From contig JAGPYM010000009.1 of assembly GCA_020736575.1 (NCBI GenBank), forward strand, positions 868,001 to 932,000: a DNA stretch of 64,000 nucleotides, given 5' to 3'. A program made the translations under genes and the position numbers. Below, in pieces: positions 1 through 12,257 of this stretch (position 1 is the stretch's first letter; each line of letters starts with the position of its first letter). The notes beneath the pieces were generated by a model. That model was not told the origin of the DNA, searched no databases, and saw only the letters and a list, made by a program, of their open reading frames with translations. The stretch is from Thelonectria olida. Taxonomy: Eukaryota > Ascomycota > Sordariomycetes > Hypocreales > Nectriaceae.

Positions 1-2264
1 GGTAGCGGGAGCGGGATTGGGATCAGGATCCCGGGACTCTGGACGTGCATTTCAAGGCCAACTAGCTGACTAACCAATGACCTCTCGCAATGTCCATATC
101 GAGAAACAAAGGCCGAAGAGAGATATGATGGAGTGTGGGGGAGGTGGAGTGCAGGATTCAGTAAAGACGGGGTCTTTCCTTGGGTATAGTTGGTTGTATG
201 TGTGTGCTGTACTATCATGTTGGATATAAGCCGACTCTGCTTGACGATATGCATCTTTGGTGTGGAGGGATAGGAGCAAGTCACGAGTCAGGACGGTACT
301 AAATTAACGCGGTCCCGGGTTGAGGTTGCGGCATGGCACGGCACGGAGCGGCGACTAGGACTGACAGACAGAGACGCTACAGACTACGTGCATAATACGT
401 AGTAGTAGGGAATATGCCATTGCTGCCACTATGTCTACATTTGTGGCGAAGGAATGACATGCCAACGGGTTCTTGGTGGAGTTGGGTGGTCCATTACTAT
501 TGGAAGCGAACAGAAGGAGAAGCTGTTTTCCAATCAGCCAATCCGTGAGACTATACAGAGTTGATAGATCCACTTACGATCCTACTCCGTGACAAGCAAC
601 TGAAAAGAGGCGCCGAGGACTGCAGTCATCAGGCCCTTCTCGGTTAGAGATCTGATCCAATACGCGGGAGACAGTGACAGCTCTTCCTGCGAGGCGAAGG
701 CCTAACTCGAGCTGACTCTCAGCTTGCATTTTCGTGGGCGTTCCCGCTACCGGACCGCTGCCACGAATAGGAACGAAGTGCGAATAAGTCGGAGCGGGAA
801 CAGGAGGGCGGCAGTCGGCAATGCCATCCGTGAACCATGATATATCATTTGGTATGGCGGCTTTGCAATGCCCTCGCGGGGAAGTGTCATGCTGACCTAT
901 CTACCATGTAGAACCATTCTGAAACAAATAACATACCTCAGCACGAATTACCCTGCAAGCCACTGCGTGCAGTGTATTCGCATCCTCGTACCTGATACAA
1001 GTCTAAGAGGCTGCATGAAGCCAGCATCTACTTTGGCACGCCACCCTCCACTTTTTCCGTCCACACATGTCTGTCCCCAAGAACTCAAAAAGGAAGAAGG
1101 ATTTTTTTTTTTTTTTTTTTCACATGGGAAACGGGTGCGTTCTAAACCAATAAACGGTGACGCCTTTGCAAAACGCGGACGCGGGCATTTCCGTACTATC
1201 AAAGCCCAACATGCGGAAAGGGGACAATGCATCTCAACGCTTGTGGGGTCTGGGCATGACCAACCAGCGATGAACGGGGAAAATGCGCTGGCAGCGACGT
1301 TTGAAACGTTTGATGACACTGTCATGATGATCCTTCGACGACAAGCCGTGCTGTGCAGGTAGGTAGGCTTGGGCTGTCGAGACGGAACCGTACCGTGGCA
1401 ACCACACGCTGCCCGAGAGTCTCCAAGCCCCAGCCATGCCAGGTCAGAAGGGATCGACAGCCTCAACACCCGTCCACGCGACACTAAACCGACAGCTCGT
1501 TGACCCATGGTACGGCACTATAATGGCGGTAAATCGACTCGGTCTGGTCCATATCGCTCAAAAGAATCAGTTTGATACTGTGAACAAGAGCTCCCATCGA
1601 TACCAAGGAACCGCACCTTGAAATTGCCTCAAGATGACCACCTGCAGATGCCACCACAAGAAACCAAAGGAAACAATGCCCTTCTCAGAGTGCCATCGGT
1701 CGAGATTGTTCTCGACACCTCAGCGGCGCTAAAGCGGCATCATCCTTCACGCAATGCCTGGGCCATCAGACCTGAGTGAGTTTCGGCCCAGGTCACACAA
1801 GATACAATGGGGCTCGCACCGCAATCTAAGACAACAACACGAACGGCAACTAAAACACGGGAGAGCTACTTTGACTCACATTCACGCACATCGAGGCAAG
1901 ACAAGCCAAGACAGGCAACTCAGATAGATGAAAATGTGCAGAATCCAAAATTACTAGGTATCTTCCGGAAAAAAGGCAACAGCATCTCGAAACGTTACAT
2001 GTTGCCTCTGAAAAACTCCACGCTGGTATAGTGCGCCAGTTCCAATGACCTGCAAGGAATCAGGTGCTACTACTTCGTCGTAGGTAGCCCAAGATTTGTG
2101 TCATGAAAAAAAAAAAAGATTTTGTATTCAAACCCCCGTGAAATATCCCGCCCATCAAAAAAGGTTCCCCAAACGTCCATCCCCGAAGAAGAAGAAGAAA
2201 GGTATTGACAAGCTGAAGTGAAGAAGACGTGGCAAGTCAAGTCATTTGACTGTAAATGCCATGC
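1..2264. other. Intergenic region, no supported gene
   Basis: Reading frames here are short or overlap antisense frames and show no recognisable domain or convincing intron signals. It contains a 19-base T run at 1102-1120, a short TAGG-type repeat at about 1358-1368, an A run near 2106-2117 and a GAA-rich patch near 2187-2201. The last few hundred bases are probably the 3' UTR of the wall-protein gene that follows on the minus strand. Confidence 0.6.
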
Positions 2265-2828
2265 TTAGTAGAGGGCAACAAGGGCAGCGACGACGATAGC
2301 ACCGACAACGCCGGACTTGGCGACGAGGGCGCTGGCAGCGCCAGTGACGGTTGAGGGGACCTCAGAAGGAGCAGCGCTGGTGCCAGCGGCAGGGACGGTG
2401 TAAACAACAGAGCTGCCAGGGACAAGAGTGGTGGGGACGCTGCCACCGTGGCTGGTGTAAGTGACCACGGGAGCGGTAGGACCAGCGTGGTGGGTGGTGG
2501 TGTTGCCAGCAGGGTAGTAGGTAGACTTGGGAGGAGCAGGAGGAGTGTAGATGCTGCTGCTGCTGCTGGTAGTTGAGATGGTGGTGTTGACAACGGGAGG
2601 CACATAGGTGGGAGTGGAAACCACGTAGGCAGAGGTAGAGGTGATGACAGCAACCTCAGTAGTGGTGGTGGTGCGGTAAGGGCAGTCCACAACAGAGTCG
2701 GGGCAGGCAGTGAGGGTGATGACCCGGGTGGTGGTCGAGGTCAGAGTGGTGGTGTCTTCGCCAACAGGGGCATAAGCAGCGGCAGCGAGCGAGGCGCCGG
2801 CGAGGATGGAGAGGACGGAGAACTGCAT
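2265..2828 (-). CDS. GPI-anchored Ser/Thr-rich cell wall protein
   Basis: A 187-residue single-exon protein. Residues 1-18 form a signal peptide (MQFSVLSILAG then an Ala run). A short cysteine-containing segment follows (CPDSVVDCPYR), then a long Ser/Thr/Pro-rich region that would be heavily O-mannosylated. The C-terminus ends in a hydrophobic stretch (GVVGAIVVAALVAL), the usual signal for GPI attachment. The pattern is that of fungal GPI-anchored wall or plasma-membrane mannoproteins of unknown specific function; no catalytic domain is visible. The start is the first ATG and gives a good signal peptide. It has more than 3 kb of empty DNA upstream. Certainty is high for secretion and anchoring, low for function. 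Confidence 0.85.
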   Translation of the reverse strand: MQFSVLSILAGASLAAAAYAPVGEDTTTLTSTTTRVITLTACPDSVVDCPYRTTTTTEVAVITSTSAYVVSTPTYVPPVVNTTISTTSSSSSIYTPPAPPKSTYYPAGNTTTHHAGPTAPVVTYTSHGGSVPTTLVPGSSVVYTVPAAGTSAAPSEVPSTVTGAASALVAKSGVVGAIVVAALVALY

Positions 2829-5800
2829 TTTGACGGTTGTTTCTTGTCGTACGACGGTTTGGTTTGAGAGAATGGAGTGCTGAACTGAAGATAGTTGCAG
2901 ATGGTTGTAAAGAGAGTGAGCTGCTGAAGAGCAAGTTGGTTGTCAAGGAATGAGTGAAGGTATCGTCGTCAAGACTGAAGATGCAGATGGGTGAAGGAGG
3001 AAACAAACGAAGGAAGCACCAGAGCGGATTCGAGCGGGACTTGTAGTTTTCGATTTGGCGGGAGAAATCTCTGTTCAGGTGTTCAGGCCCTCGTGTGCTG
3101 TCACTGGCACCATGGACGGCTCCTTTGGCAATGGGCCTGCTCGCCCCGCCTGGACTGGGTGGTATCCGCCGCAAGGTACCAAAGTTAGCCCCGGCAATCC
3201 TTCATAAGTGCCTGGTACCTTGCATCCACCGTGGCAGTCGTGATTGGGTCCGTCCTGGCAAACAAACCCTGTCCTGGATCGATGGAGGGCACCCCAGCTG
3301 CACTTCTCACTGGCTTGTTCCTGGATCAGGCTCCGCTCGTTTTCTTCGGCCCCTGGACCACTCTGCGCAAGGCCGCGTTGCCTCCTCGAATTGAGCACCC
3401 TCCGGCCAATCACAACCAACGTCGATATGACCACGATCACATTGTGCTAGGAGCCTTGTAGCCCCGTGGAGGATGGTGCAAAAGGCCAATGTTTAGCCTT
3501 CCTCAACTGGTCCTTTCATGCGCGGTTTTGAGATTGGGTGGCAAGATCCACCACTCGACTGTCACCACGGTGAGCCACGATGGTAATAGGCAATATCCCT
3601 AATGCTGCCATGTTTGGTACATCACAGTCGGTCCCGCTCTGCGACCAATGGATGGATCGCCTTGCATAAGAGAGAAGGAAATAGAGTAGGCACCTTTGAA
3701 ATAACTCCCATTTCTTTGTGACTTGGCACAAATCATAAACCTGGTCGGAATAGCGCACCTGAGGAAATGGGTCACCACTAGGTCACCACTGTGCCGGGGT
3801 AGCAGCAACAATCTCCGTGCCCCCTCATGGACCATGACCTGGCAGGGGATGCTATCTGAGCGTAATGAGAGCACGACATGTGCGCGAATAGCGTTGACCA
3901 TGGCTCTGAAACGCGCGGTCGTGGTATTCTCCCAAAAGCGCAATTAATCCACCACGCAGATGCGAGAGGAGATTTGACATCGGCGTAATAAGGGACGAAG
4001 ACTACTTCGTATGAAGCGTGGAGTCGTGCGGCAACGGTTCGGATTGAGACGCACTTGCAGTGTCTAATTAACAGCCGACACTGGAGGCTTCCAACGATGA
4101 GGCGTTGTCCGAGAGTCCTCAAACCACGACGCCACCAACGGGAGAGCCAACCGGGCGCCGCTTGGAAGTTCGAGCCACGCTGAAAAAAGGCAACCAAAGG
4201 AAAATGAGCGGTTTCGCCCCTGAGATCAACCCAGACGCCAAGCTTGGCATGCTAGCAAGGGCTGGAAGCGTCTTCATCGCGAACGGCACAGCAGGGCCTT
4301 GGACAGGAAATGCCTAGTAGAAATTTCCTCAGAGGCGCCATGGCTTGCGACATGGCACAAACGCGGACCACGGTGGGATTGTGCATGCTTCCATGACTCT
4401 GGGAGATGGATGCGAAATGAGCATGAAATAAAAGCGGGTGGAATTTTCTAATATTGGCAGCATTAGCATTGGTCGTGTGCGACGTCGACTGCAAATCTTG
4501 GACAAAAGAGATGGTATTACTGGTGGAGTCGGAATAGGAGGGGCGGGAACGACGAAGGCAATCCGGGAGGCCGGGAACCCCTTCCAGACGGCTTCGTTGA
4601 TGGGCGGTTCAACGGTGAGGAGCCCAAGCTGGGTGTAGTGGCCGCTTTGGGTTGCTTGCCTTGGTTCGAGAGCAGGAAGGAGATTTGATTCTTCGGAAAG
4701 CGTCGAGAATGGAGATCTGTTGCATCGAGCTAAAATAAGGGTTCTATTCGTGTGATTGCGATTGCTCTCAAATGCAACCGAGGACGAGTTTAAAGGTGGT
4801 CGCGGTGGAGTGAGGAGGGTCTGTGTCGGTGACGGGCCTGGACTTGGACGGGAGGTGATGCCCATCTGGGAAGTTTATTGACAGAGAGATAGGAGTCTGG
4901 TCGAGAAGTGATGATGGTAATAAAAATGATACGAGAGGAAGAAGGAAAAAGGGATGGGGAAAAAATGAGTTGAGATGTGGAAGGAAATAGTCCACACAAA
5001 AGTAAGCGGCAGACTGTGGCGCGCGTACCTGCCCTTTTCTTTTCCACTCTTCCCCCAGTTACGAATAGCCAGTGGCACTTTGGTCGTGAGGAAGGAACGG
5101 AGAAAAGGTTCTTTGGTGGTTGTGTGTTGCGTGGCAGCGGGGCAGACGAGACGCAAGATGCAGGAGCGGTCAGCATTAACGCCTTCTTACTGATCACTGA
5201 CTCGTTGGTGCGGAAGGAGCCGACGTCACGAAACAGATATACAACGACATGTGTGTTCCAGGATAGCTTCAGCAAACGATGGATGTTGTTCCTTGTGGAA
5301 GGGTGACATTTATATGGGAAGGGGTTGCTGACAATGGATTTTAATATACATCGGTTGTTCGCCTAGGTCAAGGGTTGGTAAAGGAAGGCCGATGCCATGA
5401 AATGGTGTAAGCCATGTTATGCGATTCCAAAGAATCAGATTTGAACATTTTTGGGGGGAGAGAAACATGTGAAATACATTTGCCCGTACGAAGCATCGAG
5501 TACGAATACGCATGTGCGGTAAAAGATGTCATGATGCACCTCGTGGCACTGCTTCACACGACACATATTCCTTCATGGTTCTGAGCCGCCAATAGCTACC
5601 TACTTTACCTTAGGTACTGGCATACGTTAGGTACCTAGGTACGTATAGTAGAAGATGGCCTCGTGCTACAGTCTGTATGCAGCTTGCCATGCGCTCGCAT
5701 GTGTCAATGTATGTATGTAGGTCTGCTATCGTCTGCCTTATTCGCACAGCGTCGTATTTCCATAGGTGCAATCCATAGCGCATTGGTGCAGCCTCACCAC

Positions 5801-6134
5801 CTAGAATTATACTGCCCCGCCCCCGCACCGTCATTCCTCTCACAACCCAACGAACTTGTGCTGTGCTCAGGAGCTCAGGTTCGTCTCAGGAGACCGAATC
5901 CTGCAACTAAACCTGTCACGAGCTCAAGACCCTAATCCAACCACATCCTCTCCCTCAATAAATCCAGCAGCCAGCGCCAGTCGCCAGCCATTTATCTTCT
6001 CTTTCCATCTTCGTCTCCAGACGATGCAACTTGTCCTTTCACCCTGACATCCTGCGTGAAACCTCCCCTTAATCCGTACCAAACAACCCAATCTACGAAC
6101 CGATAGTCAAATACCTCGCTTCACCAAATCAACC
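2829..6134. other. Long intergenic region, no supported gene
   Basis: About 3.3 kb without a model I can support. Minus-strand frames near 4329-4865 and 4790-5275 are proline- or serine-rich and unrecognised, with overlapping alternatives in other frames. A TAGGTACC-type cluster lies at about 5595-5648. The last 250 bases are pyrimidine-rich and are the likely promoter and 5' UTR of the plus-strand SH3BGR-like gene. Confidence 0.5.
5595..5648. repeat. TACCTA/TAGGTA motif cluster
   Basis: Overlapping copies of TACCTA and TAGGTA, including the palindromic core GGTACCTAGGTAC. Related clusters occur at about 1358-1368, 12690-12711 and 46970-46984, always between genes. Confidence 0.7.
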
Positions 6135-7729
6135 ATGACCACCTACTCGACCGATCCCGCCCTATACATCTTCACCTCGCTCACCGCAGGCTCCTCCCAC
6201 ATCGTCACCGCCACCTCCCGTCTCGAGACGATCCTCCGCGCCAACCGCGTGCCCTTCAAGGCCGTCGATATCGCTACCGATGAAAAGGCCCGCATGCTCT
6301 GGGGCCGCAGGGCCGGCAAGGACGAGGGCGGCCGCATGAGGAAGCTACCCGGTCTTGTGCAAGAGGGTTTCGTCTTGGGCGTAAGTTGAACGGAGCTTTC
6401 TCCAAGCTGCAGGGGAGCTAAGCTTGCTAACCGTCTCACCCGCCCATGTAGGACCTCGTCGAAATCGAGGACTGGAACGAATATGGCGAGCTCAAGATGC
6501 ACGTCAAGATCTACTACGATGAATTCACCATCCCCTCCATCAACGATAAGCTCCCGGATCCTCCTCTCAAGAAACCCATCGGTCCCACCCCCGTTATCGG
6601 CGGAGCTTCCGCATCCTCGTCCGCCGCCGCCATCGCAAAGGCCAATGCCAATACTACCCCTGGTATACCTAAAGCACCTCCGCTAGGCGCACTCAAAGCT
6701 GCTGCCGAGAAACTCAAGTCCGCCGAAAAGAAAGGTCCCGAGCAGCCGAAGAGCCTACCTGTCCGTTCTGTCGCCGACGAAGCTGCATCGAAGGCTAAGG
6801 AACTTCGCTTGAAGAGTCTGAGAGAGAAGGTATACGGCAAAGAGGGCGCAAAGGCCCGGGAAGAAGAGAAGGCCAAGGAAAAGGCCAAGGAGGAGGAAGA
6901 CAAGGACCGCCCCAAGACTCCCACCAACAAGAGCTCCTCGACCAAGGCCGAAGGTCTACAGTCGCCGACCTCAGGATCATGGGGTGCGTCTTCGCCTAGT
7001 GCCGATTTGACCAAGGATATTCTCCAGAGTCCCACCAGTGCTACGTGGAAGCCAGGTCCCATCACTTCTCTTCATGGCGCTATGGTTACATCTGCGAGTG
7101 AGGAGGAGATTAAGGAGCTCGAGAGGAATGCTGCGATAAAGGAGGAGCCCGACCTGGAGAAGAGTGATGAAAGTGACGAGGATTCAGACGATGATGACTC
7201 TGATTCCGACTCCGACTCCGACGACGTTGAGAAGACTGTGATAAAGAAGGAGCCCGAGCTAGAGAAGAAGGCAGAAGAGGACGATGATAGCGATGACAGT
7301 GATGAGGATTCAGATGAGGACGACTCTGAAGACGATGAGGAGAAGACTGCAGTAAAGGAGGAGCCTAAGGTGGAGAAGAAGGAGGAAGACAGTGACGAGG
7401 ACTCGGAGGATGACTCCGAAGAAGAAGAAGACGACGACGAAGACACCAAGAAGCCCGTTGTAGAGGTACTAAAAGCAGTGGAAGCTGCAGCTACTTCCAA
7501 GCCAAAGGAGGCTGCTAAGTCCAAGGTTGCTAAGTCTAAGGAGGTCTCGAAGTCCAAGAAGAATTCAGAGTCCAAGAAAGATTCGAAGTCTAAGAAGGAC
7601 TCAAAGCCGAAGGCGGACTCAAAGTCCAAGAAGGAGTTGAAGCCGAAGGTGGACTCGAAGTCTAAGAAGGATGCATCAAAGTCCAAGAAGGTTTCGACGT
7701 CCAAGAAGACGACCAAGGAGAAGAAGTAG
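6135..7729 (+). CDS. SH3BGR-like protein with acidic and Lys/Ser-rich tail
   Basis: Two exons, 6135-6380 and 6452-7729 (71-nt intron, GTAAGT..GCTAAC..TAG), giving 507 residues. Residues 1-110 resemble the SH3-binding glutamic-acid-rich (SH3BGR) thioredoxin-like domain: a first strand (ALYIFTSLTAG), a basic helix, the segment KLPGLVQEGFVLGDLVEIEDWNE across the splice site, then LKMHVKIYYDEF. No CxxC redox pair is present. A flexible Ala/Ser/Pro linker follows. Then come three tandem repeats (codons from 7133, 7238 and 7349), each starting with a psi-K-x-E motif (IKEEP, IKKEP, VKEEP) and ending in an Asp/Ser/Glu tract. The last 120 residues are SKSKKDSK-type repeats. The tail suggests a nuclear or nucleic-acid-linked role; function is unknown. 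The start is the first ATG in the SH3BGR frame. Confidence 0.85.
7133..7452 (+). repeat. Three in-frame repeats with SUMO consensus motifs
   Basis: Three imperfect coding repeats of about 35-37 codons begin at 7133, 7238 and 7349. Each starts psi-K-(E/K)-E-P, then an LEK or VEK triplet, then a Ser/Asp/Glu run. The psi-K-x-E plus downstream acidic residues matches the negatively charged SUMOylation consensus. Confidence 0.7.
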
Positions 7730-7943
7730 CAGCAGACACTAGGAGAGTCATGAGCGAGGTTTGACTTTTTTGTTTTATCTATGCTAGCATACAGAAGAAG
7801 AAATTTGATGTACATGGCTCAAATAACTTGAGCCGGTTCCCTTCCCAGGGCTGTATACTCGACCAACATTTGCCGTTTTCGTCTATTAGTGTTCTTCTTC
7901 CTTCTCATCCAACGTCTTCGCGCATTATTCGAATCCTCCCTGC

Positions 7944-10900
7944 TTAATACAACTCATCGTCATCGCTAGCTGTCCCGTCTTGGAAACCCATGACTGCCTT
8001 GCCCTTTCCCTTGTCCTTACGTCCATTGACCTCGCCTCCGTCCAACGCATCATCATCGTCAAATTCGTCGCCGCTCGTCAGCGCAATGGCCTTTCCCTTG
8101 CCTTTTCCCGAAGCCCCCGCCTTGCCCTTGCCCTTGGATGCCGTGGACGCCCCGGACACGACGCGCTGGGCAGTCTGTGGTCTGCTCTTGTCCTTGTCCT
8201 TGTCCTTATCACCCTCAAACGTAGCGCGAACCTTCTCATAGTGCGCCAACTCGCCAGCGCTCACACTGGGCACCAGCTCATCGTTGGCAGCGAGGAAGTC
8301 AGCTTCGGTGACCATGACAGCAATGTCCTCTGGCGTCGCGTAGTGGTCGAAATAGTAGGCGGTGGAGATCGGATGCGCGGTGGCTGAATCGGCATTGATG
8401 GCACGAATCTTCGTGTCTACTGCCGTTGCTTGGCGAGTAACAGCCTTGAGCATGGCGTCGCTGCATAGAGCGTAGAAGTCGGCACCGGTGTAAGTGAAAG
8501 GAAGCTGCGCGGCGACGGAGGCCAGGGAAACTGAAGGATGGAGAGTGAACCTGCAAGAGAGTGTTAGTTAAAAACTCAAGAAAAGTGTCGAGTGGTTGGT
8601 TAGAAGATGCTTACTTGCGAGTCAATGCCTCGAGAATAGTCTGTTGCTTGTCGTTGGTATCCGAGACACCGAGATACAACATCTTATCGAAGCGACCAGG
8701 ACGGAGTAGAGCGGGATCCAAGAGATCAGGTCTGTTCGTGGCGCCAATCACAAAGACACCGCCGCCTCCATCATCGCCTCCAGACATGCCGTCCAGCTCA
8801 GCAAGAAGTTGTGAGACGATTCTGTCCATGACACCACCACTGTCACCCTGGTTGCCTCGCTTCGGCGCCACTGAGTCCAACTCGTCGAAGAAGACCACGC
8901 AAGGCCGGGCATCGCGGGCTCGCTGGAAGACGCGTCGCACGTTGGCTTCGGACTCTCCAATGTACATGTTAAGCAATTCGGGGCCCTTGACACTGAAGAA
9001 GTTGAGGCTGTATTCGGTTGCAATGGCCTTCGCCAAGAGCGTCTTTCCGGTTCCTGGAGGACCGTAAAAGAGAATACCGGACCGCTTCTTCATGCCCTTA
9101 GCAAACAGCTCTGGCCGCTCGAGTGGAAGCTGGATGGTCTCCGTCACTGCATCCTTGACGTTGTTTAGACCGCCAACATCGTCCCAGGTAACGTTGGGAA
9201 TCTTGGGGGCACCAATTGAGTCGGAGAAGTTCTTGCGAGCAGCTTCAACTGCGACCTCGAAGTCTGCCTTGGTGAGGCAACGGGCCATGGGACCACCGGC
9301 AACCTGGACGTCCCGGACGGTGACAGTCGAACCCTCGTTCGTATTCTTGGCCGACAGTTTCTCCAGACGAGACTGCTGGGCGATAGAAGCCCGCTCGACT
9401 ACGTCCACCAAATCACCAGCTACTAGGGCAGCCGTCTTTAGTGCGATAGAGTTGAGATCGATTGAGGGCTCCAAGCTCACCCCCCGCTCACTGACGATAG
9501 TCTTGAGAATGGCCTCACGCTCTGCTTCATCCGGGGCGCCCATCTCCAGCTCGTGAGTGAACAAGCCACGAACGCCGTCTGGTACCTTGTCGACGTCACT
9601 TGTAGTGGCAATCAGCACCCTCGTATCCTCCAAAATCTCCTTGATAGTCGCTTCAATCCGGTCCGCCGTGAGAGCATCAATGTGTCGAATCAGCAGTGCG
9701 CAGCAGTCAGAACCACAACTCATTGCTCGCTCTGATCTGGTTCTGAGGAAGCCTTCAGTCTTCACATCGCTGCCGCTACCACTTCCCTCGCTCAGGATAT
9801 CGTATGCATCAATGGAGTATGTGTGTAGGCCCATATCCGCGCATGCATCTGTTGCAAGAGTCGACTTTCCAATATTTCGGTGCGTCGAGGTCACTAAGAT
9901 GGCCACAGGGGGCATTTTGAGATGAATCGCTCGGAAGCTTGTGGCAGCCGCAATCAACTCCCGGATCTGGCGTCTCAGGGGGGAAGCGTACGGCGCCTCG
10001 AGCTCTTGAATAGGCGGTGGGGTTGACTCTGAGGCTCGTCTAGGTGTCTTTTTCAAGCCGAGATAGTACTGCCAGGTGCTCTGCTTGATGCCCGGTATCC
10101 GACTCGTCTCAAAACCAGAGCCGTGCATTCCCACGGAAGAGCTGTCGATGCATGCCACGGAGCCCCAGAATGTTTCGGCAGTTCCATCTTCATCCTCGTC
10201 CGACTTTTGCATTTGGATATGCCCAACCTTGAACCACGCAACGCTGTCGAATCGAGTTCCCTGCTTGCCAATCTCTTGGCCACTGGTCGTCAACGCCATC
10301 ACATCGTCCACTTCGGTGCCACCAGCACCAGGCATCTCCTGGAGTGTTCGACCCAGTTGGCCATCCACTGGGACGGCGATGAGGTCACCACTTCTTACAA
10401 GGCGGATCTTTTTGGCAAAATATCGCTTAAGCCCACCGAGCACGGCCGTTTGATAGGCCCTCTCAGCTGAGATGGGAGTTCTGATGTGATGAATTGTGAT
10501 ATCTCGAGCATAGGGCGGACGAACGGCACTGGTGAACCTAGGGAGGGTGCCTTTTCCTTGATATGAAGCCTTCTTTAGGGGTGAAAGACGCACATATGTG
10601 GCGTCGTCAAGGTTGGTTAGAAGAATGGGAGATGCATATGCGGCAGGGCTCGTGGGGCGCGGAACCTGCGACTCAAAGAAGGATAGTTTTCTTTCCCCGT
10701 GCTTGGCGCTTGGTATTCTAGTCATTGGACGCTGGGAGTATCCCTCTGGCAAACCGTAGACACGAACAGGCCGCCACTTGGACGACTCCGAATCCTGCTG
10801 CCCAAAACTTCCCAACCCGAAGGCACCAAATCCGTTCAGGGGTGGCTCTTCGGCTGCTTCGATTCGGACCCAATCCCCTGAAAAGCATCCTATCTTGGAC

Positions 10901-12257
10901 AAGGATGGAACATCGACATATATCCTAGCCTCCTCGTCATCCTCTGCTGAAGGTTTCGGGTGCAAGATGTCGGTGGGAATGGGGCGCATTAGGCCCTGGG
11001 CTTTGAAAAGCCGACCACGAGGCTGACTAGGCCTAGCAGTGGTCGCAGTGAAGTTTGAGAAGACGGAGCCGGGGGTGCTGATGCCATTGGTCTTTCTGCC
11101 ACGCAGGGTGCCGACAGTCATGGGCGTTCCTGGCTGGAGAGTAGATACGCCGCTTGCGCTGGTGGTTGGCAGAGTTGGCGCCTGAAGCGATATCATGTCG
11201 TCCATTGAGTCGTCAGAGAGCTCATCCTCGTTGTCAGAGCCTGAAAGGTCGGTCTCCGTTTCTGTGGCGGACTCGGTCGTTTCGGTTAGAGTATCCGTCT
11301 TGTAACGCTCCTCGGCAGCCGAATAGAATTGGTCGGTGCTTGTATCGTCCTCGTCCTCAGTGACACCATTGAGCCGCTGACTCGCGGTCATAGAGGCCAC
11401 GCGACGAATCTGCGGTTTGTGAACCCGTCCACGCATAAGAACGATCTTGGTTTGATCCGTTAGGACACCTTGAGCTACAGGCTCGCACAACATGATTTTT
11501 CCTGGGTTCGGAGGCACATGAGTCAAAGGATGCGGAGGAAGAGGGAGCGGGAACAGGTCGCCAGAATGAACGATTTGTAGACTCTTCAAGGCAGTTCTGA
11601 GGGCAACAATCAAGCGCTCTTCCGAGGTCAGGTTGGACAACGCCTTGCCCGTTGGGTTCGAGGGATGTTCCCGAAAGAAGGTGCCTTCTCCATTCTCAAG
11701 CCTCTTTGTCAATTCGCTCTCTAAGCTGACGAAAACCGTCTCTAGCGGCACGGGGGCGACGTCGAGAACGAGGATTTCGATGCCACCGCGACTGTGGCTA
11801 GATAGCTTGGAGGGCGCGATCTGCTGCAGGGTCACAGCGAAGCTCTGGAGGGACGGCGAGGATGGAGAGAATTGCAAGGTCGAGTGTGGAATGTCGGAAG
11901 ATCTGACAACAGGGACAATGGACCACGGGCTGTCGACTGGGCTCGCGTTCGGAACCCAAGGGGCGATTGCGATGTGATGGAGCTCGTCGGAGTTGTTGCT
12001 CCCAGCTGCTCGAGAAGTCGTCAGTCATCAATCAAACCCTCCCAGAATATGCGCAACAGTAGATGTAGGAATCAGCGAAACTTACCATGTCTACGGCCAG
12101 GGAAGAGGTCGGTAAAAAGGTCGTCGGACACAATGCCGACATCGCTCTTGATGTGGTCGTCAAGGATAAGTTTGGCGGTGACTGCTGGCTTGTCCTGCCG
12201 GCGCCTACGATTCCGCCTCTTGGGAGCTGTAACGACTGAAGTCGCGAAAGCTGTCAT
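7944..12257 (-). CDS. PEX6: Peroxisomal biogenesis AAA ATPase Pex6
   Basis: Three exons, 12086-12257, 8615-12005 and 7944-8550, giving 1389 residues. The introns keep frame (phases 1 and 2) and have standard signals. Pex6 pairs with Pex1 in a hexameric AAA+ motor that pulls ubiquitinated Pex5 out of the peroxisomal membrane. The N-terminus has the fungal Pex6 pattern: a poly-Arg stretch, then LILDDHIKSDVGIVSDDLF. The first AAA module near residue 757 has a degenerate Walker A (THRNIGKST). The second near 1038 is intact (GPPGTGKT, then VVFFDELDS, then GATNRPDLLDPALLRPGR). The C-terminus is a charged Lys/Gly and Asp tail, common in filamentous fungi. One active and one degenerate ATPase site is the known Pex6 arrangement. 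The start is the only ATG that gives the conserved N-terminus. Confidence 0.95.

Noticed and set aside
948..1508. 186-codon minus frame and 164-codon plus frame at 868-1362
   Set aside because: They overlap antisense to each other, run through a homopolymer tract, and show no recognisable domain.
4329..4865. 178-codon minus-strand frame
   Set aside because: Pro/Ser-rich with no domain or family resemblance; overlapping frames are equally open. Kept only as an open question in the findings.
7072..7815. 247-codon minus-strand frame over the SH3BGR-like gene
   Set aside because: It is the reverse reading of the acidic and Lys/Ser repeats (poly-Ser and FLDFES repeats); the plus strand has a good intron and a recognisable domain.
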